This document shows positions 57,051 to 64,000 of a stretch of 64,000 nucleotides of DNA, piece by piece; position 1 is the first letter of the stretch; every line of letters begins with the position of its first letter. A program made the translations under genes and the position numbers. The DNA is from Prochlorococcus marinus CUG1435 (GTDB lineage: Bacteria > Cyanobacteriota > Cyanobacteriia > PCC-6307 > Cyanobiaceae), in the NCBI GenBank assembly GCA_017644375.1, contig JAEPLP010000001.1:248001-312000 (forward strand), read 5' to 3'. Under the pieces are notes generated by a model that was not told the DNA's origin, did no database searches, and saw only the letters and a list, made by a program, of their open reading frames with translations.

Positions 57051-57230
57051 ATGACAGATTTCTACTCAGCCTCTTCTGCAGTAAGCCCACTTACAGCAAT
57101 ATTATGGTGTATTTATCCAATTTCTGTTCTTGTAATCATTGAATTACTTCTAGGTGGTGGATTCGATGATGATAACGATGATCAAGATGGTGGAATGCTT
57201 ATACCTGCTTACTCTAGATCTGACGTTTGA
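57051..57230 (+). CDS. Small membrane protein with DDDNDDQDGG motif
   Basis: A 59-residue peptide. One hydrophobic helix (AILWCIYPISVLVIIELLLG) is followed by GGGFDDDNDDQDGG and a C-terminal MLIPAYSRSDV. The acidic motif is shared with the minus-strand gene at 55783. The start ATG at 57051 fits; a GGAGG run at 57009 is too far to serve it. Function unknown; the acidic tail may bind a metal or a protein partner. Confidence 0.6.
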   Translation: MTDFYSASSAVSPLTAILWCIYPISVLVIIELLLGGGFDDDNDDQDGGMLIPAYSRSDV

Positions 57231-57275
57231 AATTTTTTAAATTTTAAACTCCAATTTCTGTAAAATTTCAGTAGA

Positions 57276-57416
57276 TTGATTAACAATATTGATACAATTC
57301 ATGTTTCACTAATTACACTTACCATTCTTATCTTTTCCTCCCTGTCTTGGCTTGCATTGAGAACCCTTAAAGAAGGGAGAAAAGCTTTAATAGATATAAA
57401 TAAGGATAAATCGTAA
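57276..57416 (+). CDS. Possible tiny single-span membrane protein (TTG start)
   Basis: A 46-residue frame from a TTG, with no ATG available: a helix (VSLITLTILIFSSLSWLALR) followed by the basic tail TLKEGRKALIDINKDKS. The hydrophobic-then-basic order is that of real small membrane proteins here, and a stop is present. The start is uncertain, so this call is tentative. Confidence 0.4.
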   Translation: MINNIDTIHVSLITLTILIFSSLSWLALRTLKEGRKALIDINKDKS

Positions 57417-57529
57417 AAAACTTAAATAAATACTAGAATTTGAAGGATTACTAAGTAAGACAACTACAAATTCATAGTTTTTCCTTTTTTCTGACGGGGC
57501 TTTCCTACTAATTGCTTTAATAACTAAAA

Positions 57530-57625
57530 ATGCATCTAAATTCTTTACTTTATATTTGTTCTATATCTTTATTCATTTATATAATGGCTCTATTTTGGAG
57601 AGACTTGCCAAATCAAAAAAAGTAA
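57530..57625 (+). CDS. Tiny single-span membrane protein (31 aa)
   Basis: A 31-residue peptide starting MHLNSLLYICSISLFIYIMA and ending LFWRDLPNQKK, with an almost completely hydrophobic first 23 residues and a basic end. ATG at 57530. Typical micropeptide layout of picocyanobacterial thylakoid or cytochrome complexes, but no known subunit matches. Confidence 0.45.
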   Translation: MHLNSLLYICSISLFIYIMALFWRDLPNQKK

Positions 57626-57704
57626 ATAATTAATATTAAATTTATTGCTTATTAAAATCAATTGAGTTATTAATTAAATATTGGATTTAATTTTTTTTAT
57701 ATAA

Positions 57705-57869
57705 ATGCTTAAAGAATCTTCAAATAACGATAACAAAAATATATTCTCAGAGACTATAAGTATTGAAAAAGAAAAGATGATTTGCAAAGACGGATTCTGT
57801 TCATTACCAAATAAAGATGAGATCCCAAAACAAGATTCAAATGATATTAATTTATTTGATCCTGTTTAG
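57705..57869 (+). CDS. Small acidic protein with CKDGFC motif
   Basis: A 54-residue soluble peptide: asparagine/serine-rich N-terminus (MLKESSNNDNKNIFSETISI), then KMICKDGFCSLPNKDEIP, and an acidic end SNDINLFDPV. The C-x4-C motif (CKDGFC) could bind metal or form a disulfide. The ATG at 57705 and a stop define it. I do not know the family. Confidence 0.5.
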   Translation: MLKESSNNDNKNIFSETISIEKEKMICKDGFCSLPNKDEIPKQDSNDINLFDPV

Positions 57870-57936
57870 GAAATAAATAATTTTCTAATAAATTAAAGAT
57901 TAAATAGAATATGTTCAATTTTTAAATTTTTAATTT

Positions 57937-58272
57937 ATGCTTAATGACTTTTTCATTGCATATAAAGAGTTTTGGATTAAAGCTACAGACTTCAAAGGAT
58001 TCACATCTCGATCGGACTGGTGGTTAGTTCAACTAGCGAATCTTATAATTTCTTTCCTAACTATCCCAATATTTTTAAAAACGTATGGTTTCAATGCTTA
58101 TGGATTAGTTTGTATTATTCCTCAAATAGCTATTGATATAAGAAGAATCAGAGATTTTGGAAAAGATTGGAAATGGATTTTTATTAATTTAATACCTATC
58201 TTCGGATGGATCTTGTGGTTCATCTGGCTAGGCTTTGGAAAGACTGGAAATGGGAAAAATAAACTTATGTAA
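57937..58272 (+). CDS. DUF805 family membrane protein
   Basis: A 111-residue protein of the DUF805 type: FTSRSDWWLVQLANLIISFL at the first helices (R-x-x-W-W), then IPQIAIDIRRIRDFGKDWKW and the C-terminal LIPIFGWILWFIWLGFGKTG. Three or four membrane helices. DUF805 proteins occur in many bacteria with no firm function; some affect envelope or stress traits. It is convergent with the small helical gene, 11 bp apart. Confidence 0.88.
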   Translation: MLNDFFIAYKEFWIKATDFKGFTSRSDWWLVQLANLIISFLTIPIFLKTYGFNAYGLVCIIPQIAIDIRRIRDFGKDWKWIFINLIPIFGWILWFIWLGFGKTGNGKNKLM

Positions 58273-58283
58273 AAATTAACTCC

Positions 58284-58601
58284 TCATTTTTTCCTTTTTT
58301 TAAAATCTACAAATCTTACCTTCTTGCTAAATTCTATTTGTTTTTCAAGGATTCTAAACACATGCATCTCGCATTCGGTTAATTTAAGAAACTGATCGAG
58401 TATATCTTTATCTTCTTCATCAAAATCTTCGAAAACTTTTGATATAGCAGTACTATTTCTAGAAATAAAATCCTCTGCTACATCTCGTGGATTCTTTCCG
58501 GATTCGAAATCCTTAAAAGCTTCATAAGAATTAAGTTCTCTCGTTAACCATTTAAACCATGGTTCACTTTTATTATGTTTTTTATTTATGATTTTGTTCA
58601 T
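58284..58601 (-). CDS. Small helical protein, paralogue of the gene at 47689
   Basis: A 105-residue soluble, helical protein. WFKWLTRELNSYEAFKDFES, KNPRDVAEDFISRNSTAI and FLKLTECEMHVFRILEKQIE align by pattern with the 88-residue protein at 47689 (WFSWF, AERFVNEN, FMKLSESELHILKYF). It has an added basic N-terminus and a KKVRFVDFKKRKK tail. Function unknown. See findings. Confidence 0.7.
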   Translation of the reverse strand: MNKIINKKHNKSEPWFKWLTRELNSYEAFKDFESGKNPRDVAEDFISRNSTAISKVFEDFDEEDKDILDQFLKLTECEMHVFRILEKQIEFSKKVRFVDFKKRKK

Positions 58602-58809
58602 GAAAAATTTTTTACTAGTTTAATCATTATTAGTTATTCATTCTTTGACAGCTGTACAAATACTTATTTAAAAAATTTAATTAAAGATTAACCTTTTTTA
58701 TTTTTTACGAAATAACTAACATAATTACCATAAAGCTTCTAGAAGAATAAGTATTTATTACTCATTTTTTGTTTATGAGATAGCTAGAATTTATTTTTAT
58801 TAAAGTAAA

Positions 58810-59028
58810 TTGTCAATTCCATTTTACGACTTTCCTTCATCTCCAATTTTAATAATTGGTGCTCTTGGCATTGCAGTAGCAATAGCAGTTTTTTTTGTCT
58901 CTTACCAAAAATATTTCAATTCTCCTTTGAACAGAGAGCTTGCAGAAAAGAAAAAAGCCTTAATTAAGGAACAAAAAGAATTAAATGAAAGATTAGAAAA
59001 AATAGAACAAGATTTAAAAAATTTATAA
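58810..59028 (+). CDS. Small membrane protein with coiled-coil tail
   Basis: A 72-residue protein starting at a TTG: SIPFYDFPSSPILIIGALGI, one transmembrane helix (about 12-30), then a charged coiled coil (LAEKKKALIKEQKELNERLE and KIEQDLKNL). The shape suggests a membrane-tethered oligomerising helix. Unknown family. Confidence 0.65.
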   Translation: MSIPFYDFPSSPILIIGALGIAVAIAVFFVSYQKYFNSPLNRELAEKKKALIKEQKELNERLEKIEQDLKNL

Positions 59029-59114
59029 AAAACTACTCTTAATAAAGATGAGTTAATGATCTCGAATTCAAGACCTTAATTTTTTTTAATAGGAATTTTG
59101 GTCTATAAGGAGTT

Positions 59115-59270
59115 ATGGATAAAGATCATCTTATTGAGTTAATTTCTAATAGTCTTCTTTACGAGAGTAAAAATTCTGACTCTAATAAGAATCTTAGTGA
59201 CTTTAAAAATTACTTAGAGAGATTAAATCTAGAGCAATTGAGAACTATGTCTAAAGAATTTATTCTTTAG
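59115..59270 (+). CDS. Small soluble helical protein (51 aa)
   Basis: A 51-residue peptide starting MDKDHLIELISNSLLYESKN and ending LEQLRTMSKEFIL, acidic and helical, with AAGGAG six bases before the ATG (59107-59112), a good ribosome site. The frame is clean and stops at 59270. No family recognised. Confidence 0.55.
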   Translation: MDKDHLIELISNSLLYESKNSDSNKNLSDFKNYLERLNLEQLRTMSKEFIL

Positions 59271-59351
59271 TATGGTTTTTAAAATTTTTTATTGTTTATT
59301 AAATAATCAATACTTTTTAAAAATTGTTAATATCTAAAAAAAAAGAGAAAT

Positions 59352-60458
59352 ATGCCTAGAGTTAATAGAGGTGAATTTTTAATAAAGCCATTTCTAAAAA
59401 GAAATAATTTCAGAGCTTCTTATCAAATTATTTCTACCATCTTTCCGATAATCTCAATTTGGTTAATCATCCACCACATAATAAATCAGCCTTTTTCATT
59501 ATTGATTAAAGGATTTCTATTAATGCCTTTGATAGTTCTTCTAACTCTATTCTCTTCTCGAACATTCTCATTAATGCATGATTGCGGTCATAATTCTCTT
59601 TTTACAGAGCGGAAATTAAACCGCTTCTTTGGATTTTTACTTGGCTTGGTTAATGGTATTCCACAAAAGTCATGGTCGATTGATCATGCATTTCATCATA
59701 GAAATAATGGAAATTGGGAAATTTACAAAGGTCCGGTAGATGTTATAAGTCTTGAAGATTATGAATCCCTTACAAAAAGAGAGCAAATATTTTATAAAGT
59801 AAGTCGAAACTGGATGATGCTTTTCCCTGGCGGTTTTTTTTACTTGGTTTTAAAACCCAGATTAGGACTTGTTATTATTATTTTTAATTTAATTAAAGAT
59901 ATATTGAAAGAGACTTTTATCAAAATAAAAAACATACAAATTTCTCAACTTCTAGCTATTAATTCAAGAATCAAACCTCCTTTTTCTGATTATGGAGATA
60001 ATTTCGGTGAACTTAGTGAATTAATAATTAATAACATAGTAGTAATAATAGGGTGGATTTTTATGTGTAAATGGTTGGGGTTAGTTTTTTTCTTATCATT
60101 TTATTCCATTGTATTAACATTATCAGCAGCAATTTTAATATGTGTTTTTTTTGTACAACATAACTATGAGAATGCATATGCTAAAAATACAAAAAATTGG
60201 GATCTCATTGATGGAGCTATTTTAGGTAGTAGCAATTTAGATATCCCTAATTGGCTAAATTGGTTTTTAGTAGACATATCCTTCCACAGCATTCATCATC
60301 TCTCTGAGAGAATACCAAATTACAACTTAAGAGCTTGTCATAAAGCAAACATTCATTTGCTCCAACAATCAAAGTTCTTAAAATTAAGCGATTTTTCAAA
60401 CTGCTTCAAATATATTATTTGGGATAATAAAAATGAAAAATTAATTCCCATAAATTAA
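59352..60458 (+). CDS. Membrane fatty acid desaturase-like protein
   Basis: A 368-residue protein with four to five membrane helices and three histidine boxes: HDCGHN (about 76-81), HAFHHRNNGN (112-121) and SFHSIHHLSERIPNYNL (near 310). These bind the di-iron site of membrane desaturases. The boxes differ from the DesA-type protein at 62175, so a different acyl position or even a different substrate (carotenoid or sphingolipid-like) is possible. The length and boxes are intact. Confidence 0.85.
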   Translation: MPRVNRGEFLIKPFLKRNNFRASYQIISTIFPIISIWLIIHHIINQPFSLLIKGFLLMPLIVLLTLFSSRTFSLMHDCGHNSLFTERKLNRFFGFLLGLVNGIPQKSWSIDHAFHHRNNGNWEIYKGPVDVISLEDYESLTKREQIFYKVSRNWMMLFPGGFFYLVLKPRLGLVIIIFNLIKDILKETFIKIKNIQISQLLAINSRIKPPFSDYGDNFGELSELIINNIVVIIGWIFMCKWLGLVFFLSFYSIVLTLSAAILICVFFVQHNYENAYAKNTKNWDLIDGAILGSSNLDIPNWLNWFLVDISFHSIHHLSERIPNYNLRACHKANIHLLQQSKFLKLSDFSNCFKYIIWDNKNEKLIPIN

Positions 60459-60461
60459 TAC

Positions 60462-60614
60462 CTAATTAAACCTTCTTCTTAATTTTCTTTTTAGAGGAAT
60501 ACTACTATATGCATGAGTACCAATAGATGGGGGCAAGTCATTCTTTAAAGGATGCATAAATGCATTTGCCATACTCTCTAACATTTTAGAAAGCCAATTA
60601 ATTACTGATTTCAT
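60462..60614 (-). CDS. Small basic protein (50 aa)
   Basis: A 50-residue peptide starting MKSVINWLSKMLESMANAFM, with HPLKNDLPPSIGTHAYSSIP and a strongly basic end LKRKLRRRFN. An amphipathic N-terminal helix and a basic tail predict membrane-surface or nucleic-acid binding. Start and stop are clear; it is convergent with the desaturase, 3 bp from its stop. No family known. Confidence 0.55.
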   Translation of the reverse strand: MKSVINWLSKMLESMANAFMHPLKNDLPPSIGTHAYSSIPLKRKLRRRFN

Positions 60615-60903
60615 TTGAAAATCTAAAAGTGTACTTTTTAATCATCTAACTAAATTACTGAAAAGTAAATCAGTCTTTATGCTGATTTTTTTGAAGATTG
60701 GCTTGTAAATTTAATATTAAATAATCAAAATTAATGTTTCATTTGCTCTTTTAAATTAAAAATATTATTCCCTTTATAGAAGGCAAACTAGGTTAAAAAT
60801 CGATTTAGTAAATAATACTTATTTTTTCTAATTCACTTAATAAATTAAATTATTCAACATAAATTCATGCTATATCTCTATTCCAAATAAATCTAACAAT
60901 ATT

Positions 60904-61062
60904 ATGAATGACTCATTTGCTTCCACCAACAAGAATACAGAAATAGATTCTATTAATTCATATTTCGAGTGTATTACTGAATGCAGTATTGTGGATGGTC
61001 ATCAAGAATGTATTACTCGTTGTTTAGAAGTGCATTTAAAGGGAGGTGATCAAAATGAATAA
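60904..61062 (+). CDS. Twin CX3C small protein (52 aa)
   Basis: A 52-residue soluble peptide with ECITEC (C23, C27) and ECITRC (C36, C40): two CX3C motifs separated by 8 residues, repeated in almost the same codons. Twin CX3C layouts in other organisms form helix hairpins held by disulfides or bind metals. The start ATG at 60904 and the stop are clear. The next gene starts inside the last codons with a strong ribosome site. Function unknown. Confidence 0.6.
   Translation: MNDSFASTNKNTEIDSINSYFECITECSIVDGHQECITRCLEVHLKGGDQNE
61041..61050 (+). promoter_or_regulatory. Strong Shine-Dalgarno site of the downstream CX3C gene
   Basis: GGGAGGTGAT lies 4-14 bases before the ATG at 61055, with GGAGG about 8 bases upstream of it. 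It lies inside the 3' end of the upstream gene, so translation of the second protein can restart there. It decides the start of that gene. Confidence 0.75.
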
Positions 61063-61207
61063 AAAAAATTCACCTCAAAGGAAAACAACTTTAAAATGGA
61101 ACTCAAATGGAGAGCTTTCCGAAATTGATATGTTAAGAATTTTAGAAAAGTTATCATCAAATGATCTTAATCAATGTCATTTAACATGCGATACTGATCA
61201 ATTTTAA
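61055..61207 (+). CDS. Small protein with C-terminal CX3C motif (50 aa)
   Basis: A 50-residue peptide starting MNKKNSPQRKTTLKWNSNGE, basic at first, then a helix ELSEIDMLRILEKLSSNDLN and QCHLTC near the end. It overlaps the twin-CX3C gene by 8 bp and has the strong ribosome site at 61041, so the two proteins are coexpressed. The single CX3C and the neighbour's pair suggest a shared metal- or disulfide-based function; this is inference. Confidence 0.6.
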   Translation: MNKKNSPQRKTTLKWNSNGELSEIDMLRILEKLSSNDLNQCHLTCDTDQF

Positions 61208-61464
61208 AATTAATTATTTCTAGATCTTTTAAAAAATATTAATTACTCAAAAAATCTAATACTAATATCAAAAAAATATTTCTATTAAGCCGCATTTTTA
61301 ATAATCTAAAGTCAGACTAGATTTAAAAATTTCCTTTTCAATATTTTTAACAATGCTGCTGATGCGAAACAGCTAAAAGGATTTTAAGATATCAATTTTT
61401 AATTAACCCGATTTCAATGAAGATTTAGAACATTTTCACAATACCTTGCGTTTTTTAAAAAAAA

Positions 61465-61605
61465 TTAATTTTTAGAAATCCTACCTTTTTTTAAGAATGT
61501 TTTATTAATTTCTTTTTTTGATAGTTGAATCTGTTTTACTAAACCTGAATCACCATGAGTTGGACAATAATAAGTCATTAGCAACCACTTTTTTTCTTCA
61601 TCCAT
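61465..61605 (-). CDS. Small soluble protein with YYCPTHG segment (46 aa)
   Basis: A 46-residue basic peptide starting MDEEKKWLLMTYYCPTHGDS and ending KGRISKN. The C-P-T-H segment could coordinate a metal but one site is not enough to say. ATG at 61605 and stop at 61465 are clear. Other minus-strand starts are absent. No family known. Confidence 0.5.
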   Translation of the reverse strand: MDEEKKWLLMTYYCPTHGDSGLVKQIQLSKKEINKTFLKKGRISKN

Positions 61606-61793
61606 AAATAATTTCCCACAAATAATGATTAAGAAAATAGGATGAATTATGAAAAAATTGATTTTTTTTAATCTTTTTTTTTTTTTTACTTAATAATTTA
61701 TAAAAATTTTGAATCTATTCTCACAAAATAGATATAAATACGCATGACTTTAAAAAAAAATCCTGCTATTTATAAATAAATTCAAAATTATTC

Positions 61794-61925
61794 ATGTCCC
61801 TAGAATCTATATTGATGGTAGTTGCTCCAATCTGTCTTTTTACGGTAGGAGTTATTGTTTTACCAATTTTAGTAAAGCCGCGTAAACAATCTGGTTTACC
61901 TAAGAGATATATACGGGGTCTTTAA
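61794..61925 (+). CDS. Small single-span membrane protein (43 aa)
   Basis: A 43-residue peptide: MSLESILMVVAPICLFTVGV, continuing as a hydrophobic helix to VLPILVKP, then a basic tail RKQSGLPKRYIRGL. Layout as in small photosynthetic or respiratory subunits. ATG at 61794. No known subunit matches. Confidence 0.55.
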   Translation: MSLESILMVVAPICLFTVGVIVLPILVKPRKQSGLPKRYIRGL

Positions 61926-62174
61926 ATTAATTAAGCTTTAAACAAGAGTAAAGACAAGCAGAATAAAAAATAAATAAAGAAAGAGATAATTATTAAATTT
62001 CGATAAAAAAATAAAATAAAAAATGTTTAGCACAAATATTTTTATTTGAAGATGCAATTAAAATCATAAAAACTTAATCGAAAAAATTATAAATTCTTTT
62101 CATTATGTGATCCTCTGATGGATAATAGAATATATAAATTAACTTTTATTTAACAAAATTATTAACCAAAAAAT

Positions 62175-63341
62175 TTGATTAATATAAAATTTTCAGGTCT
62201 TAAAGGCCAAGCGCTTGTAATAGAGGATAAAGATATTCCAAGCATAAAAGAATTCCAGGATGTTATTCCAGATCACTACTTTAAGAGCAATACCAAAACT
62301 TCTTTGAGATATCTTTTACAATCAGCTTTAATTCAAGCATTAGTAGTTGGGATAGGGTTATCTATTCCATTTACTCCAAAAATGATCCCAATTTGGATTG
62401 TTTATGCATTAATTTCAGGTACCACTGCAATGGGATTCTGGGTAATTGCCCATGAATGTGGGCATGGAGCATTCTCTAAAAACAAGCAATTGGAATCTAT
62501 AACTGGTTATTTACTACATTCATTACTTCTAGTACCTTATTTTTCTTGGCAGCGTTCTCATGCAGTTCATCATCGATTCACAAATAACATAACTAATGGA
62601 GAAACTCACGTCCCTTTAGTCATTAAAGGAAATGGAGTTACAGAAAAAGTTGGAGGAGAAAAAGAATTACATTTTTCAAATTCCTTAGGTAAGAAAAATT
62701 ATGGAATTCTTCAACTTGTTTTACATCTAATATTTGGCTGGCCTGCTTATTTACTGATGGGGAGTACAGGGGGGGTTAAATATGGAACTTCGAATCATTT
62801 TTGGCCCATTAAACCATTTTCTAAAGCATTATGGCCATCAATATGGACCAAGAAGGTTTGGATATCAGATATTGGAGTAGGTTTAACATTATTGGGCATT
62901 TTTTATTTCGTTTTCAATTATGGATTATTTCAAGTAATTGCTATGTATTTTGGTCCTTTATTAGTGGTTAATTGTTGGCTAGTAGTTTATACATGGCTTC
63001 ATCATACAGATTCAGATGTACCTCATCTTTCAAATACGGAATTTTCCTTTATGAGAGGCGCATTTTTATCTATTGACAGACCTTACGGTAGAGTCCTTAA
63101 TTTTCTTCACCATAATATAGGTTCTAGCCATGTCGTTCATCATGTCTGTCCAACGATCCCTCATTATCATGCAAAAAAGGCAACTGTCCTAATTAAAAAG
63201 GCCTTTAAAAAAGCATATCTTTTTAATCCTGATCCAATACACAAAGCTCTATGGAATATTGCTTGCAATTGCGTTGCTGTTAAGTCAGACATCAAGAAAG
63301 GAAGATATATATGGCAATCTTCATACAAAATGGTGGATTAA
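62175..63341 (+). CDS. Fatty acid desaturase, DesA (Delta12) type
   Basis: A 388-residue membrane di-iron desaturase. Histidine boxes HECGHG (about 93-98), HAVHHRF (129-135) and HVVHHVCPTIPHYHA (near 325) are those of DesA-type acyl-lipid desaturases. Four membrane helices surround them. It adds a double bond to membrane lipid acyl chains, important for cold and light tolerance. The start is TTG at 62175. The exact position specificity cannot be read. Confidence 0.9.
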   Translation: MINIKFSGLKGQALVIEDKDIPSIKEFQDVIPDHYFKSNTKTSLRYLLQSALIQALVVGIGLSIPFTPKMIPIWIVYALISGTTAMGFWVIAHECGHGAFSKNKQLESITGYLLHSLLLVPYFSWQRSHAVHHRFTNNITNGETHVPLVIKGNGVTEKVGGEKELHFSNSLGKKNYGILQLVLHLIFGWPAYLLMGSTGGVKYGTSNHFWPIKPFSKALWPSIWTKKVWISDIGVGLTLLGIFYFVFNYGLFQVIAMYFGPLLVVNCWLVVYTWLHHTDSDVPHLSNTEFSFMRGAFLSIDRPYGRVLNFLHHNIGSSHVVHHVCPTIPHYHAKKATVLIKKAFKKAYLFNPDPIHKALWNIACNCVAVKSDIKKGRYIWQSSYKMVD

Positions 63342-63457
63342 AACATAATAAGCATAAATTCTTTATCACATTAATTTACGCAAATCTGAAAAGAATATAA
63401 AAGAATTAGCAATAACAAATTTTTCATCTTAGAAAACATCTAAATCAAAATAAACTC

Positions 63458-63619
63458 ATGAGTGGTGACAATTTGCATGGTAATCAGCCTATTAAATTTT
63501 ATTCGGAAAAAATAACACTTACAAAAGTTCAATTATTAGAAAGACAGTTGAGTTTGGGCGAAAAAATTTCAGATTTAGATCAAAAGCACAAAGAATGGAG
63601 TAAAAAACTATCAGGTTGA
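63458..63619 (+). CDS. Small helical protein (53 aa)
   Basis: A 53-residue soluble peptide starting MSGDNLHGNQPIKFYSEKIT and containing the amphipathic helix LTKVQLLERQLSLGEKISDL, then KHKEWSKKLSG. Looks like a short coiled-coil protein. It lies about 50 bp before the convergent DUF938 gene. No family recognised. Confidence 0.5.
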   Translation: MSGDNLHGNQPIKFYSEKITLTKVQLLERQLSLGEKISDLDQKHKEWSKKLSG

Positions 63620-63670
63620 TCATCTAATATGATTAAATTTAATAACTTATTTATAGTTGTATCTAACTTA

Positions 63671-64000
63671 TCAAGAAACTTTTCTGTAAATTATTGAAAA
63701 ATTATTTGCAGGCATCCTAATAATATCCTCTTGAGAAAAACCATTTTTCTTACTCTCATCACAAACTTCCTCAAGATTTTTAATACCCCAAAGATCATTT
63801 TGCATCTTTAATGAATTATCAAAAAAATAATTACTTTCACTTGTATGCTTATTGCAAATTTTAAATGGCCCATACAAAATTAAAAATTGTCCCTTATTAA
63901 GTATTTTCCCTGACTCTCTAAAGAGTGCTACAGTACAAGACCATTGTGTTACATGAATCATATTTATAGAGACTATTCCTTGCAAAGAATGAGCTAATAT
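63671..64000 (-). CDS. DUF938-family methyltransferase, start beyond the window
   Basis: The visible 109 codons are the C-terminal half of a DUF938 protein: INMIHVTQWSCT, the signature FLILYGPFKICNKHTSESN then YFFDNSLK, and MPANNFSIIYRKVS at the end. The frame stays open to the window edge (ILAHSLQGIVSINMIH), so the gene starts outside and the local TTG is not the true start. DUF938 proteins are SAM-dependent methyltransferases of unknown substrate. The SAM site itself lies outside the window. Confidence 0.85.
   Translation of the reverse strand: MLAHSLQGIVSINMIHVTQWSCTVALFRESGKILNKGQFLILYGPFKICNKHTSESNYFFDNSLKMQNDLWGIKNLEEVCDESKKNGFSQEDIIRMPANNFSIIYRKVS

Noticed and set aside
1-64000. CRISPR arrays, rRNA operons, insertion sequences, integrases or prophage
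   Set aside because: I looked for tandem spaced repeats, terminal inverted repeats, and transposase or phage genes and saw none; the only repeats are small palindromes and the coding repeat in the pentapeptide gene.

Overview
The window looks like chromosome from a high-light-type Prochlorococcus, or a very close picocyanobacterium. The DNA is strongly A+T rich and gene-dense, with short spacers and many overlapping genes. The gene set is cyanobacterial: a ClpR/ClpP pair, a high-light-inducible (Hli) chlorophyll-binding protein, an NblS-type histidine kinase, kaiB and kaiC without kaiA, a plant-type [2Fe-2S] ferredoxin, and DUF3086/DUF3119/DUF1825 proteins. There is no rRNA, transposase, integrase, phage module or CRISPR array. 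Two tRNA genes are present, Gly(UCC) and Val(GAC).

Layout. 0-7.7 kb: a HemW-like radical SAM protein cut by the window edge, a PIN/TRAM membrane protein, clpR-clpP, ilvC, cobD, an hli gene, several small membrane or exported proteins, and HU. 7.7-8.3 kb is the longest gap without a convincing gene. 8.3-17.8 kb: glgX, tRNA-Gly, a GPH-type sugar symporter, an MlaE-type permease, DUF3119, DUF3086, plsY, pyrF, tyrS, DUF1825 and a GIY-YIG-like protein. 17.8-26.3 kb: pepA, then a long minus-strand run purC-bamA-lpxC-fabZ-lpxA-lpxB-msrA, which combines lipid A synthesis with outer-membrane protein assembly. 26.4-32.6 kb: purD-nblS facing kaiC-kaiB, then rplU-rpmA. 32.5-42.3 kb: a methyltransferase, truB, a SpoIID-like protein carrying a LysM domain, rnz, a pentapeptide protein, ferredoxin, prmA, serA, an S4 RNA-binding protein and tRNA-Val.

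From about 42.4 kb the content becomes more accessory: a DoxX protein, a photolyase-like protein lacking its antenna domain, a stand-alone NAD-ligase adenylation domain, an SDR, murD, pirin, DUF1643, DUF2214, a GAF/zinc-motif protein, an HI0933-type flavoprotein and an EamA permease. From 54.3 to 63.6 kb the DNA is dominated by very small proteins of 31-72 residues, many with one membrane span, interspersed with two dissimilar fatty acid desaturases, a DUF805 protein and one decayed cupin gene. The window ends inside a DUF938 methyltransferase.

How the genes work together. The recognisable genes are mostly housekeeping: branched-chain amino acids, corrinoid, glycogen debranching, purine and pyrimidine synthesis, lipid A and envelope, translation, and a simplified circadian and light-stress output. 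The most interesting material is the set of unassigned small proteins. Several fall into families visible inside this window: two proteins sharing a WF...AE.F...H helical pattern, two membrane peptides ending in a DDxDDQDGG-like motif, two membrane peptides ending in SLYP, and an overlapping pair with CX3C cysteine motifs. Their functions are not known to me and are described only by what can be seen.
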